The translations under genes were made by a program, and so were the position numbers. Below the pieces are notes generated by a model. It saw only the letters and a program-made list of their open reading frames with translations. It searched no databases and was not told the DNA's origin. This document shows positions 1-8,224 of a stretch of 64,000 bases of DNA, piece after piece; the first letter of the stretch is position 1; each line of letters starts with the position of its first letter. Source of the stretch: Chthonomonas calidirosea T49 (GTDB lineage: Bacteria > Armatimonadota > Chthonomonadetes > Chthonomonadales > Chthonomonadaceae); contig NC_021487.1 in NCBI RefSeq assembly GCF_000427095.1, forward strand, positions 1,928,674 to 1,992,673. The letters run 5' to 3'.

Positions 1-677
1 ATGCGTCGGTTATCGCCGGCGGCGCCAAGAATGGGCTGGGCCTCCGTGCCAAAACGTCCTACGGAGAGGCCTTTGAGGCTCTCTACCTGCCCCACCACAA
101 GCTGATCGGGCGTGTTGACAGCCCATTCCGCCGAGCAGTCATAGTAGAGGCTGACCTCATGTTGCCTGTGATCGGTGGAGCGCACACGGAGGGTGAGATA
201 GGTAAGAGGACGCGCGAGCACGTCGGGTTCATTTGGCAACAGGGGGTTGAAAAACTCCACTTCTAACTCCACACCGTTTGCGAGGAACCGATAGGTTGTG
301 TGGGTGGGCGTAATGGTAAGGCCCTTCTGCTCCATTGGGGGGATTTCGGTGGGAAGATGCGCACCGCTGGGCAGCACCAACCCGACCTCTTGCGGCGTTT
401 GAGGCAGGTTCGGCTGCGGGCCAGCCCACCGATAGACTTTGCCATCAATGCGAATAAGCCCACACATCGCGTTCACAGCGCCCGTCCAGTGGCGCGTCCA
501 GTCGTCCGTTAAATGGTCGCTCATGCTCCAGACGCTGAAATAGGGGTCATGAACCACCAACGGCACAGCCGGCGGGCGATAGTGCGCCGTCTCTACGACC
601 TGTGCGGCGACCGCGGCGCTTGGAAGCAGAAAAAGCAGCGGCAGCAGCGAATGCGCGAAATGGGTGAAAAAAGTCAT
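1..677 (-). CDS. Secreted glutaminase-like protein (DUF4964/DUF4965/DUF5127 type), N-terminal part only
   Basis: Open reading frame from an ATG at 677 that runs off the left edge without a stop (about 225 codons visible). Residues 1 to about 25 form a signal peptide: a hydrophobic LLPLLFLLP core followed by AAVAAQ. The mature start carries RPPAVPLVVHDPYFSVWS, which I recognise from the family that includes fungal glutaminase GtaA and bacterial DUF4965 proteins. It is followed by W-rich sequence (DDWTRHWTGAVNAMCGLIRIDG) that also fits the family. A GGAGG lies about 15 nt before the start, a long spacing. Family members are exported hydrolases. Glutaminase activity is only one characterised activity, so the substrate here is unknown. 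The catalytic part lies outside the window. Confidence 0.75.
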   Translation of the reverse strand, partial: MTFFTHFAHSLLPLLFLLPSAAVAAQVVETAHYRPPAVPLVVHDPYFSVWSMSDHLTDDWTRHWTGAVNAMCGLIRIDGKVYRWAGPQPNLPQTPQEVGLVLPSGAHLPTEIPPMEQKGLTITPTHTTYRFLANGVELEVEFFNPLLPNEPDVLARPLTYLTLRVRSTDHRQHEVSLYYDCSAEWAVNTPDQLVVGQVESLKGLSVGRFGTEAQPILGAAGDNRR

Positions 678-681
678 CTCT

Positions 682-857
682 TGTTGTTAAAACCTCCGAC
701 AGATTTAGTAGCCCTCACCCTCTTTCAGATGGAGAGGGAACGTATCTCCTGTTGTTGTGAAAAACCCCTGATAGATCTAACGGCTCTCACCCTTCCCTCT
801 CCCAAAGGGAGAGGGGACGCAGCGCATGTTGTTGTGAAAAACCCCTGATAGATCTAG
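682..857. repeat. Three degenerate tandem units of about 68-77 bp
   Basis: The unit begins TGTTGTTGTGAAAAACCCC and continues TGATAGATCTA. Copies start at 682 (degenerate), 750 and 827, giving periods of 68 and 77 bp. The parts between copies hold inverted repeats of the type CCCTCTCCC/GGGAGAGGG (perfect 9-bp arms at 795-803 and 807-815; a weaker version near 718-738). The last copy runs into the hisI stop codon at 854-856. The hairpins could terminate or protect the hisI transcript. Confidence 0.7.
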
Positions 858-1225
858 TAGGGATTGGTAAGTCGTTCCTCGACGACTTCAAGCTGATCGC
901 CATCCTGGCTCACCTTACGGAAAAAGCAGGAGCGATAGCCCTCATGGCAGGCAGCTCCCACCTGCTCGACCTTGAGCAGTAGGCAATCTTTATCGCAGTC
1001 CACACGGATCTCCCGCACCCGCTGCACGTTTCCAGAGGTCTCTCCTTTTACCCAGAACTGCTGTCGGGAACGACTCCAGTAGGTAGCACGTCCGGTTTGG
1101 ATGGTGCGTTCCACCGCCTCCTCGTTCATATAGGCAACCATCAGCACCTCTCCGTTTTCGGCATCTTGTACCACCACCGGAATGAGGCCATTTGAGTCGA
1201 ATTTGAGATCTCGAGGCACCTGCAT
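854..1225 (-). CDS. hisI: Phosphoribosyl-AMP cyclohydrolase HisI
   Basis: 123 aa, a normal length for stand-alone HisI without a fused HisE domain. It opens the adenine ring of phosphoribosyl-AMP in histidine synthesis (third step, cytoplasm). Visible signatures are [16 protein letters not shown] in the middle, the metal-binding DCDKDC segment, and [12 protein letters not shown] near the C-terminus. It lies 62 bp downstream of hisF on the same strand, so the two are probably co-transcribed. No other his genes are in the window. The stop codon falls within the last unit of the small repeat array. Confidence 0.95.
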   Translation of the reverse strand: MQVPRDLKFDSNGLIPVVVQDAENGEVLMVAYMNEEAVERTIQTGRATYWSRSRQQFWVKGETSGNVQRVREIRVDCDKDCLLLKVEQVGAACHEGYRSCFFRKVSQDGDQLEVVEERLTNPY

Positions 1226-1287
1226 CGTGAAAAACTCCTGCGTTCAAACGTTTGGTTATTCTTTCGGAAATCATCTCTATACGGCGA

Positions 1288-2061
1288 CTAACGCACACAA
1301 ACTCCGTGCTCCGCGAGATAGGCCTTGATTTGAGCGATCGTGTAGTGCCCATCGTGTACCATGGAGGCGATGAGGGCGGCATCGGCTTTGCCTTGCGTGA
1401 GCGCTTCTAAGCAGTGATGGGGCGTGCCAGCTCCGCCCGATGCGATCACCGGTATTCCTACCTTTTCAGCCACCGCTCGCGTTAGCTCAAGGTCATAGCC
1501 AAGCTGTGTGCCATCGCGATCCATACTGGTAAGCAGTATCTCACCAGCGCCCAGCGCCTCTGCCTGTTGCGCCCATTCGATGGCGTCTAGCCCCGTGGGC
1601 GTGCGCCCTCCGTTCACGTAGACCTCCCAATGCGGCCGGCCGTCTGGATAGGTGCCCACCCGACGTGGGTCTATCGCGATGACCACACACTGCCTCCCAA
1701 AACGCTCGGCTGCCTCGGTGAGGATCTCTGGGCGCTTCACGGCAGCCGTATTTACGGCCACCTTATCGGCTCCAGCACAGAGAATGCGTCGGAAATCCTC
1801 CACGCTACGAATGCCACCCCCCACCGTGAACGGAATAAAAACCTGTTCGGCCACACGCTCGGCCACCTCCACAATAAGGTCGCGCTGCTCGTAGCTGGCG
1901 GTGATGTCGAGAAACACGAGTTCATCAGCACCTTCGGCGTCGTATTTTGCCGCCAACTCCACCGGGTCGCCCGCATCGCGCAGGTTGAGAAAGTTCACCC
2001 CCTTGACAACCCGACCTGCCTTAACGTCCAAACAGGGAATAATGCGCTTCGCCAACATCAT
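1288..2061 (-). CDS. hisF: Imidazole glycerol phosphate synthase subunit HisF
   Basis: 257 aa (beta/alpha)8 barrel cyclase that takes ammonia from the HisH glutaminase and forms imidazole glycerol phosphate and AICAR. The catalytic aspartates are visible in [15 protein letters not shown] near the N-terminus and in [12 protein letters not shown]. The phosphate-binding segments TVGGGIRS and VIASGGAG are present. Translation could start at 2061 or at the adjacent ATG at 2058; AAAGG lies 5-9 nt upstream. A TATAAT box on the minus strand (2086-2081) sits just upstream, with no good -35. hisH is not in the window. Confidence 0.96.
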   Translation of the reverse strand: MMLAKRIIPCLDVKAGRVVKGVNFLNLRDAGDPVELAAKYDAEGADELVFLDITASYEQRDLIVEVAERVAEQVFIPFTVGGGIRSVEDFRRILCAGADKVAVNTAAVKRPEILTEAAERFGRQCVVIAIDPRRVGTYPDGRPHWEVYVNGGRTPTGLDAIEWAQQAEALGAGEILLTSMDRDGTQLGYDLELTRAVAEKVGIPVIASGGAGTPHHCLEALTQGKADAALIASMVHDGHYTIAQIKAYLAEHGVCVR

Positions 2062-2128
2062 TCGACCTTTCCGCCTTCAGATTATAGCACTTTTGCTCCC
2101 AAAAGCCGCCTCCTCACCGCATGCCTCC

Positions 2129-2178
2129 TTGACACCCCTGTCCATATTCAAGTATTATAGAAAATACTTGAATATGGA
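2129..2178 (+). promoter_or_regulatory. Promoter and perfect inverted-repeat operator of the ArsR-rhodanese operon
   Basis: TTGACA at 2129-2134 and TATTAT at 2153-2158 are separated by 18 bp. A perfect inverted repeat with 16-bp arms (TCCATATTCAAGTATT at 2141-2156; its complement at 2163-2178) and a 6-bp centre covers the spacer, the -10 box and the expected start of transcription. AT-rich dyads of this kind are typical ArsR/SmtB operators. The position predicts repression by blocking RNA polymerase, most likely by the product of the next gene. Confidence 0.85.
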
Positions 2179-2203
2179 GTCTCTCAGAAGAGCGCCAACA
2201 TCC

Positions 2204-2887
2204 ATGCCAACAAGCGAAAAACGTTGTTTTAAAGAGGCCCTTTACGAGCAGTTTGCTCGCATTGGCCGTGCCTTGGCCAACCCACATCGCCTTGAGCTGC
2301 TTGATCTCCTCGCCCAAGGCGAGCGAACGGTGGAGGACTTGGCGCGCGAGACGGGGCTATCGGTTGCTAATGTGTCGCAACATCTGCAAATCCTACGCGG
2401 AGCACGTCTTGTAGATGTACGCCGTTCGGGCCTCTACGCCTACTACCGTCTTGCCGATCCTCATGTGTTCTCTGTATGGCGTTCCCTGCGGACTTTCGGT
2501 GAAACCCGCCTCGCCGAGATACAACAGGTGGTCGCGAGCTATTTCAACAACAGGGACAGTCTGCAGGCGATAACCCTGCAGGAGCTAAAGGAGCGCCTCG
2601 CCGAGGGCAACGTCATCGTCATAGATGTACGCCCCTACGAGGAGTATCTTCAAGGGCACATCCCCGCGGCGAAAGCCATGCCTTTGGAGGAACTGGAAAA
2701 GCGTTTGCAGGAGCTGCCACGCGATCAGGAGATCGTTGCCTACTGCCGAGGGCCTTACTGTGTGTTTGCCGATGAGGCGGTCGCCCTTCTTAAACAGCAC
2801 GGTTTTAAAGCTTTAAGGCTGTCGGAGGGATTGCCGGATTGGCAGGACGAGGGCCTACCCATAGAAGTGGGAGGAGAAAGCCGATGA
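2204..2887 (+). CDS. ArsR-family repressor with C-terminal rhodanese domain
   Basis: 227 aa from the ATG at 2204. Residues about 10-85 form a winged helix (ALANPHRLELLDLL, then recognition region GLSVANVSQHLQIL). Residues about 120-220 form a rhodanese domain (VIVIDVRPYEEYLQGHIP) with the active-site loop CRGPYC, cysteines C181 and C186. The helix-turn-helix part lacks the ELCVCDL metal site of classical ArsR and has only C8, so sensing probably uses the rhodanese cysteines, for example as persulfide (inference). An in-frame ATG at 2174 lies inside the operator only about 9 nt after the expected transcription start, so 2204 is preferred. First gene of a three-gene operon; its stop overlaps the next start. 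Confidence 0.88.
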   Translation: MPTSEKRCFKEALYEQFARIGRALANPHRLELLDLLAQGERTVEDLARETGLSVANVSQHLQILRGARLVDVRRSGLYAYYRLADPHVFSVWRSLRTFGETRLAEIQQVVASYFNNRDSLQAITLQELKERLAEGNVIVIDVRPYEEYLQGHIPAAKAMPLEELEKRLQELPRDQEIVAYCRGPYCVFADEAVALLKQHGFKALRLSEGLPDWQDEGLPIEVGGESR

Positions 2888-3993
2888 ACACCATTTCAGT
2901 AGAGACACTGCAAAGATGGTTAGAAGAGGGACGACCCATCACTGTCATAGATATTCGCCACACCAAAGACAGAGAAGAGTGGTATATCCCAGGCAGTCTA
3001 CACCTAGACATCTATGATGCGGTAGCTGCCCGCGATCCCTCCGTTTTGGCCGGCCTTAACTTCCCACTCGATGAGGCCATCGTTCTAGTCTGTAACATGG
3101 GGGTGACCGCTGCGATAGCCGCGGAGCTTTTAAACCAGCGCGGCGTCAAAGCCTACGTGCTCGAAGGAGGCATGCAGGCGTGGAGTTTAGCCTATAACAC
3201 CGCAGAAGTTCCTTTTGAAGAGGGCGTGGAGATACTGCAGGTGCGCCGCACCGGAAAGGGCTGCCTCTCTTATATGATCGGGTCGGAAAAGGAAGCCGCG
3301 GTGATAGATCCCTCTGTGGAGGCTCAAGTCTATCAAGCCCTCGCACAGCAACGTGGCTGGACGATCAGAGCGGTGATAGATACCCATGTCCATGCCGACC
3401 ATATCTCACGCGCTTTGACCTTGGCACGTCAAACGGGGGCAACCCTCTACCTACCGGAACAGAACCGCGTTCACTATGCCTTCACGCCTCTTCACGAGGG
3501 AGATAGTCTAGACTTCGGCCGTGCCCATCTCATCGCATGTCGTACGCCGGGGCATACCGAGGAGAGCACCTGCTACCTCCTCAACCACAAAGCCCTGTTC
3601 ACCGGCGATACGCTCTTTCTGGACGCGGTGGGTAGGCCCGATCTTCATACCGACGTCGAAGAGGCACGAAGACGCGCAGAACTGCTCTACGATAGTCTTT
3701 TGCGACTGCAGTCGCTCCCACCCTCTACCCTCATTCTTCCAGGACATACCGATAGGCCGATCCCATTTGACGGCCATCCCCTTGTGAGAACCTTGGGGGA
3801 GATATATCAGACGACCCCGCTGCTAAAAGAGAGAGATAAGCAGACGTTTGTGGATACCATCCTTGCGCGTATTCCACCCACACCACCGAACTACCTCGAA
3901 ATCATTCGCATTAACGAAAGCGGCAGCTTAGAGACATTGGAAAAGCCCGTCACCGAATTAGAGGCAGGAGCGAATCGTTGTGCCGTTCATTAA
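2884..3993 (+). CDS. Rhodanese / metallo-beta-lactamase fusion, persulfide dioxygenase-like
   Basis: 369 aa, starting at ATG 2884 with GGAGG upstream and a 4-bp ATGA overlap with the regulator. Residues 1-105 are a rhodanese domain with active-site Cys70 in VLVCNMG. Residues about 115-330 are a metallo-beta-lactamase fold with H168-V-H-A-D-H173, TPGHTEES, FTGDTLFLDAVGRPDL and LPGHTD. The FTGDTLF...GRPDL pattern is that of the ETHE1/Blh persulfide dioxygenase group. Known fusions of these domains commonly have the lactamase part first; here the order is reversed. Likely role: oxidation or transfer of glutathione or protein persulfide. The substrate is inferred, not shown. Confidence 0.85.
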   Translation: MNTISVETLQRWLEEGRPITVIDIRHTKDREEWYIPGSLHLDIYDAVAARDPSVLAGLNFPLDEAIVLVCNMGVTAAIAAELLNQRGVKAYVLEGGMQAWSLAYNTAEVPFEEGVEILQVRRTGKGCLSYMIGSEKEAAVIDPSVEAQVYQALAQQRGWTIRAVIDTHVHADHISRALTLARQTGATLYLPEQNRVHYAFTPLHEGDSLDFGRAHLIACRTPGHTEESTCYLLNHKALFTGDTLFLDAVGRPDLHTDVEEARRRAELLYDSLLRLQSLPPSTLILPGHTDRPIPFDGHPLVRTLGEIYQTTPLLKERDKQTFVDTILARIPPTPPNYLEIIRINESGSLETLEKPVTELEAGANRCAVH

Positions 3994-5269
3994 CGTTTTT
4001 CGTGAACGCCACCATGCCCAACCCCAGCTCGGCATTCGCGCCAATTTGGCCCAGTTTGTTTTACTGATTGTTATTAACGCCTTCGTTGGAGGCATGGTAG
4101 GGCTTGAGCGAACCGTTTTGCCCCTTATAGGCACCACCCTATTTCGTCTCCCCTCCGACACCATCACGGTAAGTTTTATCGTGAGTTTTGGCATCGTTAA
4201 GGCCTTTGTGAACCTTTTCGCTGGTACCCTCGCAGATAGGTTTGGACGCAAGCGCATTCTGATATTGGGCTGGCTCTTTGGGCTTCCCGTTCCCTTCCTC
4301 CTTATGTGGTCTAAAAGCTGGTACGGGGTCAACGTTGCCAATATGCTGCTGGGGGTGAATCAGGGGCTTGCCTGGTCTATGACCGTCAACATGAAGATAG
4401 ACCTCGTAGGCCCACGCCGACGCGGCTTGGCGATAGGGCTCAACGAGTTTGCAGGCTATTTCATGGTTGGCCTCACCGCATTTGCAACCGGCTATCTGGC
4501 GAGCCTCTACGGCCTTCGCCCTAAACCGTTCTACTTAGGCATCGGTTACGTACTGTGCGGTCTGCTTCTCTCCTGGTTTTTTGTGCGAGAAACCCAACAG
4601 CATGTCGCTGTCGAGGCCGCCCAGTATTCGCTCCCTCAAACGAGCGAAACACGGTTTCGGGATGTGTTTTCGCTAACGAGCTGGAAGAATCGATCGTTGT
4701 TCGCCATCTGCCAAGCTGGCCTTGTCAATAACCTCAACGATGGAATGTCTTGGGGCATCTTCCCTCTTTTCTTTAGCGCCTACGGGCTATCGGTAGAGCG
4801 GATAGGTATCTTGAAGTTCGTCTATCCCGCCATCTGGGGGATCGCGCAGATAGGAACCGGCCCGCTCTCCGATCGAATCGGCCGCAAGGGGCTCATCGTT
4901 TCAGGCCTCATTCTCCAAGCGCTCGCCATAGCTCTCATACTACTTGCCCACCGCTTCACCGGTTGGTTGTTTGGCAGCGCGCTCCTTGGTTTGGGAACGG
5001 CCATGGTCTACCCAACGCTCATTGCCGCTGTCAGCGATAATGCAGCCCCTCAATGGAGGGCGCGTGCTCTGAGCGTCTATCGCTTTTGGCGTGATATGGG
5101 CTACGCCATCGGCGCCCTATTGGCGGGAATATTGGCCGATGCCATGGGCTACTCTTGGGCGATCGGCACCGTAGCAGCCCTCACTTTTTTCTCAGGGCTG
5201 GTTGTTTGGGGGGGCATGCAAGAAAAAAGGTCTGTTGTTGGAAAACGCCCCTCAACGAACGCGTTATGA
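3980..5269 (+). CDS. MFS transporter (12 TM), third gene of the ArsR-rhodanese operon
   Basis: 429 aa from a GTG at 3980, overlapping the previous stop by 14 bp, with AGGAG upstream. About twelve hydrophobic helices are visible. The major facilitator motif A occurs as GTLADRFGRKR between helices 2 and 3, and a second copy (GPLSDRIGRKG) in the C-terminal half. Tight coupling to two rhodanese-containing proteins suggests export of a sulfur compound or of a toxic anion. The substrate cannot be read from the sequence. It converges on menA with a gap of 5 bp. Confidence 0.85.
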   Translation: MPFINVFRERHHAQPQLGIRANLAQFVLLIVINAFVGGMVGLERTVLPLIGTTLFRLPSDTITVSFIVSFGIVKAFVNLFAGTLADRFGRKRILILGWLFGLPVPFLLMWSKSWYGVNVANMLLGVNQGLAWSMTVNMKIDLVGPRRRGLAIGLNEFAGYFMVGLTAFATGYLASLYGLRPKPFYLGIGYVLCGLLLSWFFVRETQQHVAVEAAQYSLPQTSETRFRDVFSLTSWKNRSLFAICQAGLVNNLNDGMSWGIFPLFFSAYGLSVERIGILKFVYPAIWGIAQIGTGPLSDRIGRKGLIVSGLILQALAIALILLAHRFTGWLFGSALLGLGTAMVYPTLIAAVSDNAAPQWRARALSVYRFWRDMGYAIGALLAGILADAMGYSWAIGTVAALTFFSGLVVWGGMQEKRSVVGKRPSTNAL

Positions 5270-5274
5270 CCTTG

Positions 5275-6179
5275 CTATCTCGCTAGCAGCGAGAGCCCAA
5301 GGGATAAGGTGTAGAGCAGCCCAAACAGCAGATGGGCTTGAGCGGTTCCCACGACATTGACGGTGCGATAGGCTTTCACAATGGTCGGCAGTGCCAACAG
5401 CGTTAGTAAGGCGATGGGAGGCAGCAGATGCCCTAGCACGCCAACCACCACAAAAAGAGCGGGAAGAAGAGAAGGCCCATCAGCAGCGCCTTTCCCCACG
5501 CCAAAGGCAGCAGATTCGCTAAGGTGTACACACCGGCCTGCCGATCATCCAAACGATCTCGCAGATTGTTGGCATGGAGAATGGCGTCCACAAGGGAGGC
5601 GACAGGCAGGCTCAGCAACAGGACGCGCTCAACCGAAGCGAGCTTCAGTGGGGCCATCTGGGTGAGATAGGCGCCCAGAGAGAAGCCGAAACCGAAGGTA
5701 AGCACAATGAGCAGATCGCCGAGGGCATAGCGTTTTAACACCATTGAGTAGAGCAGCGCTGCCAGAGCACCGACGACCACAAGCCCCACGATACCCCCCG
5801 TCGAGGAGGAAGAGCCGAGCATGAGAAGAAGCAGAAAGCCGCAGGCCAGCGATGCCGCCGACAGCAAGGTGCCAAACTCAAACATCTGTTTGGCGCTTAG
5901 CAAACGTTGCGTCAGCACACCACTGCCATGCTCGGGGCGTACATCCACATGGTTTTTATAGTCGTAGTAGTCGTTATAGACATTGGCAGCAGCATGGGCG
6001 AGCACGCCCCCCAACAAGGTGAGGAGGAAAGAGAGCAGATAAAAGCGATGGCTCTGTTGCACAGCTAACACGGTGCCTAGGAGAATAGGCACGATGCTGG
6101 CAGGAAAGGAATAGACTCGTAACGCCTGCCAGTAGATCCTAAAAGAGGTGGGTTTTTGCGGCACTATCTGTGTTGTCAT
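5275..6179 (-). pseudogene. menA: MenA-type 1,4-dihydroxy-2-naphthoate polyprenyltransferase, frameshifted as given
   Basis: UbiA-family membrane prenyltransferase split over two frames. The N-terminal 248 codons (start 6179) contain VYNDYYDYKNHVD, the Asp-rich NDxxD site, and LHANNLRDRLDDRQAGVYTLA, the second Asp site. The frame then stops after PLFLWWLAC. The last helices (VVVGVLGHLLPPIALLTL to the C-terminus) continue in another frame down to the stop at 5275. The join is at a T5 run in the coding strand (CTCTTTTTGTGG); one more T would restore a protein of about 300 aa. It attaches the prenyl tail to DHNA in menaquinone synthesis and sits beside the polyprenyl synthase and menG. Either a sequence error, a real mutation or -1 frameshifting. 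Confidence 0.85.
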
Positions 6180-6191
6180 CGCAGTGCTCCC

Positions 6192-7214
6192 TCAATAGTT
6201 TCGTTCGACAATATAGGCAGCCAGCATCTCTAGGCAGGTACGCGATGGGGTTTCGGGAAGCAGGGTCAACGACTGTTTTGCGCACTCCACATGGCCCTGT
6301 GCCAGCGTTTGGGTTTTCTCGAAAGCACCCGTGCTCTCAATCACGTTGCAGACGGCATCTACAGCCCCCTCATCGAGGTTCGGATTGCCAAAAGCGTCTA
6401 ACAGCACGGTTTTTCTTTCAGCAGGCATCTCCTCCAGCGCAAGCAGGAGGGGCAGGGTGGCCCGACCGTCGCGCAGATCGCTTCCGCGCGGTTTGCCGGT
6501 GATGGCGGGATCTCCGATATAGTCCAACAGATCGTCTACAATCTGAAAGGCCATTCCTATGCGGAAGCCATATTCGGCAAGAGCCTCCTCCTGCGCTTCA
6601 TTGGCCCCACCCAAAATGGCTCCGCAACGGCAGCATCCCTCCACGAAGACAGCGGTCTTTTTACGCAAAATTTCGAAATATTCCGGTATTGGGAGGTCCA
6701 TACGTCCCGTGGCCACGATCTCCATCACCTCGCCCTCGCTCATGTCTATGGTGACTTCGGAAACAGTGCGAATGATGCGCAGGTCTCCATCGAGCGCCAA
6801 AAGGCGCATCGAACGAGCAAGAATGTAGTCCCCACTTAGCACGGCAACCCCGTTTCCATAGACGGCGTTCGCGGTGGGACGCCCCCGACGTATAGCAGTA
6901 TTATCCACCACATCATCGTGCACCAAAGTGGCCATGTGCACAAACTCCATTGCCGCACCAACGGTGGCCACACGGGTGGGGTCGGCGTCGGGGTTCACGG
7001 CTCGCGCTGCCAGGGCAACCATGGCGGGTCGCAACCGCTTGCCTCCCGCTTCTAGCAGGTGGCGCGACAGCGAGGAGATGGTGCGCACGTCGGAGCCGAG
7101 TTCTGCCTGCATCCGTGCCTCCACCGCTTGGAGGTCGGCCTTTACAGGCTGAAGGAAGGCTGCTGTGGCAACAACGCCACTCGATTTTGTTGTTGAAATG
7201 GGGACAACGTTCAT
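6192..7214 (-). CDS. All-trans polyprenyl diphosphate synthase (menaquinone side chain)
   Basis: 340 aa from the ATG at 7214, which has GGGAGG 7 nt upstream and overlaps the menG stop as ATGA. The open frame extends further upstream but lies inside menG. Aspartate-rich motifs D100-D-V-V-D104 and D227-D-L-L-D231 bind allylic and homoallylic diphosphates through Mg2+. The residue five places before the first motif is Ala95. A small residue here is associated with long-chain products, so heptaprenyl to nonaprenyl diphosphate is likely. Flanked by menA and menG, it should supply the menaquinone tail. Confidence 0.92.
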   Translation of the reverse strand: MNVVPISTTKSSGVVATAAFLQPVKADLQAVEARMQAELGSDVRTISSLSRHLLEAGGKRLRPAMVALAARAVNPDADPTRVATVGAAMEFVHMATLVHDDVVDNTAIRRGRPTANAVYGNGVAVLSGDYILARSMRLLALDGDLRIIRTVSEVTIDMSEGEVMEIVATGRMDLPIPEYFEILRKKTAVFVEGCCRCGAILGGANEAQEEALAEYGFRIGMAFQIVDDLLDYIGDPAITGKPRGSDLRDGRATLPLLLALEEMPAERKTVLLDAFGNPNLDEGAVDAVCNVIESTGAFEKTQTLAQGHVECAKQSLTLLPETPSRTCLEMLAAYIVERNY

Positions 7215-7966
7215 TGTAAAACCTCCCCGGTATAGGCCGGCCGAACCCCAATATGGATGCAAACCGTGCCAAAATTCAGATCGTAGATGGTAATTTGGGT
7301 TAGCCCTGCCCGCTGCATGGCCGCTGCAAGCTCCTCGCGAGAAACGAACTGGGCGATCGATTCGGGCAGATAGGTGTAGGCCTCTTTTCGGCTCAGCCAT
7401 CCACCGATATTGGGCAGAATTTTGAAGAGGTAAAGGTCGAGCAGAGGGCGAAGGGGAGAAGGCCGCGGCCGTGTGAACTCCAAAATGACCACCCTCCCTC
7501 CAGGTCGTGTGACACGTACCATCTCCGCAAGGGCTTTCTCCAAACTGGCCACGTTCCGCACCCCAAAGCCCACCGTTACCACGTCGAAGGAGGCGTTGGG
7601 ATAGGGCAGGGCCTGCGCATCGGCCACAGCCATCTTGATCTGCCGATAGCCTCTGTTACGTATCTTCTGAAGGCCGATCTGTAGCATCGGAACACAGAAA
7701 TCGGCTCCCACAACCGTTCCCTGTTCGCCCACGGCGCGCGCTAAAGCAAGTGCGAAATCTCCCGTGCCCGTGCATACATCGAGGCAACGCTCCCCAGGCC
7801 CCACTTTCGCCAAACGTACCGCCTGCTGCCGCCAAGCGTGGTGTCGGTGGAAGCTGAGAAGGGAGTTAAGCTGGTCGTAGCGTGGGGCGATAGTGGCGAA
7901 CATGGCCCGCACATAGCGGGATTTTTCGCCGATAACCAGCGGCTTTTTGCGGGCAACGCTCGACAT
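7211..7966 (-). CDS. menG: Demethylmenaquinone methyltransferase MenG/UbiE
   Basis: 251 aa class I SAM-dependent methyltransferase that performs the last step of menaquinone synthesis. It has the UbiE signatures MFATIAPRYDQLNSLLS, LDVCTGTGDFAL (motif I), VGFGVRNV and RVTRPGGRVVILEF. The frame is open up to 8077, but that ATG lies in the -35 box of the promoter at 8048-8077, so the start is placed at 7966 (MSSVARKKP). First gene of menG - polyprenyl synthase - menA. Confidence 0.93.
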   Translation of the reverse strand: MSSVARKKPLVIGEKSRYVRAMFATIAPRYDQLNSLLSFHRHHAWRQQAVRLAKVGPGERCLDVCTGTGDFALALARAVGEQGTVVGADFCVPMLQIGLQKIRNRGYRQIKMAVADAQALPYPNASFDVVTVGFGVRNVASLEKALAEMVRVTRPGGRVVILEFTRPRPSPLRPLLDLYLFKILPNIGGWLSRKEAYTYLPESIAQFVSREELAAAMQRAGLTQITIYDLNFGTVCIHIGVRPAYTGEVLQ

Positions 7967-8047
7967 GGCTATTTTAACAGACGTCCCTTCTTCCGAAAGG
8001 CATTTTATGCCCCTAAGTTTGTGTGCTTTTTCACAAACCTTCGGCGG

Positions 8048-8077
8048 AGTATACCTTCTCTTGAGAGAAGGAGTCAA
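8048..8077 (-). promoter_or_regulatory. menG operon promoter with inverted repeat in the spacer
   Basis: On the minus strand TTGACT (8077-8072) and TATACT (8053-8048) are 18 bp apart. The whole spacer is a perfect inverted repeat, CCTTCTC-TCAA-GAGAAGG, which may be a repressor or activator site. It predicts transcription from about 8041 and a 5' leader of about 75 nt before menG. Confidence 0.75.
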
Positions 8078-8224
8078 CGCATCGCAATATATTGTTCATC
8101 AATGATATTTCTATTCTAGAGAACGTTCCTTCTACCCCATTAGTTCCTTTACGGTACACCCATAAACCGTGCCAAGAGTAAATAAGGAAGGCTCCCTGCC
8201 TGCACCCATAGAGGAGATTCGGCC

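Noticed and set aside
1901-2203. Longer N-terminus for the ArsR-rhodanese protein
   Set aside because: It would read through the hisF region, the promoter and the operator; winged-helix homology begins after 2204.
7215-7400. Longer N-terminus for the polyprenyl diphosphate synthase
   Set aside because: Lies inside menG; the ATG at 7214 has a good ribosome-binding site and the ATGA overlap.
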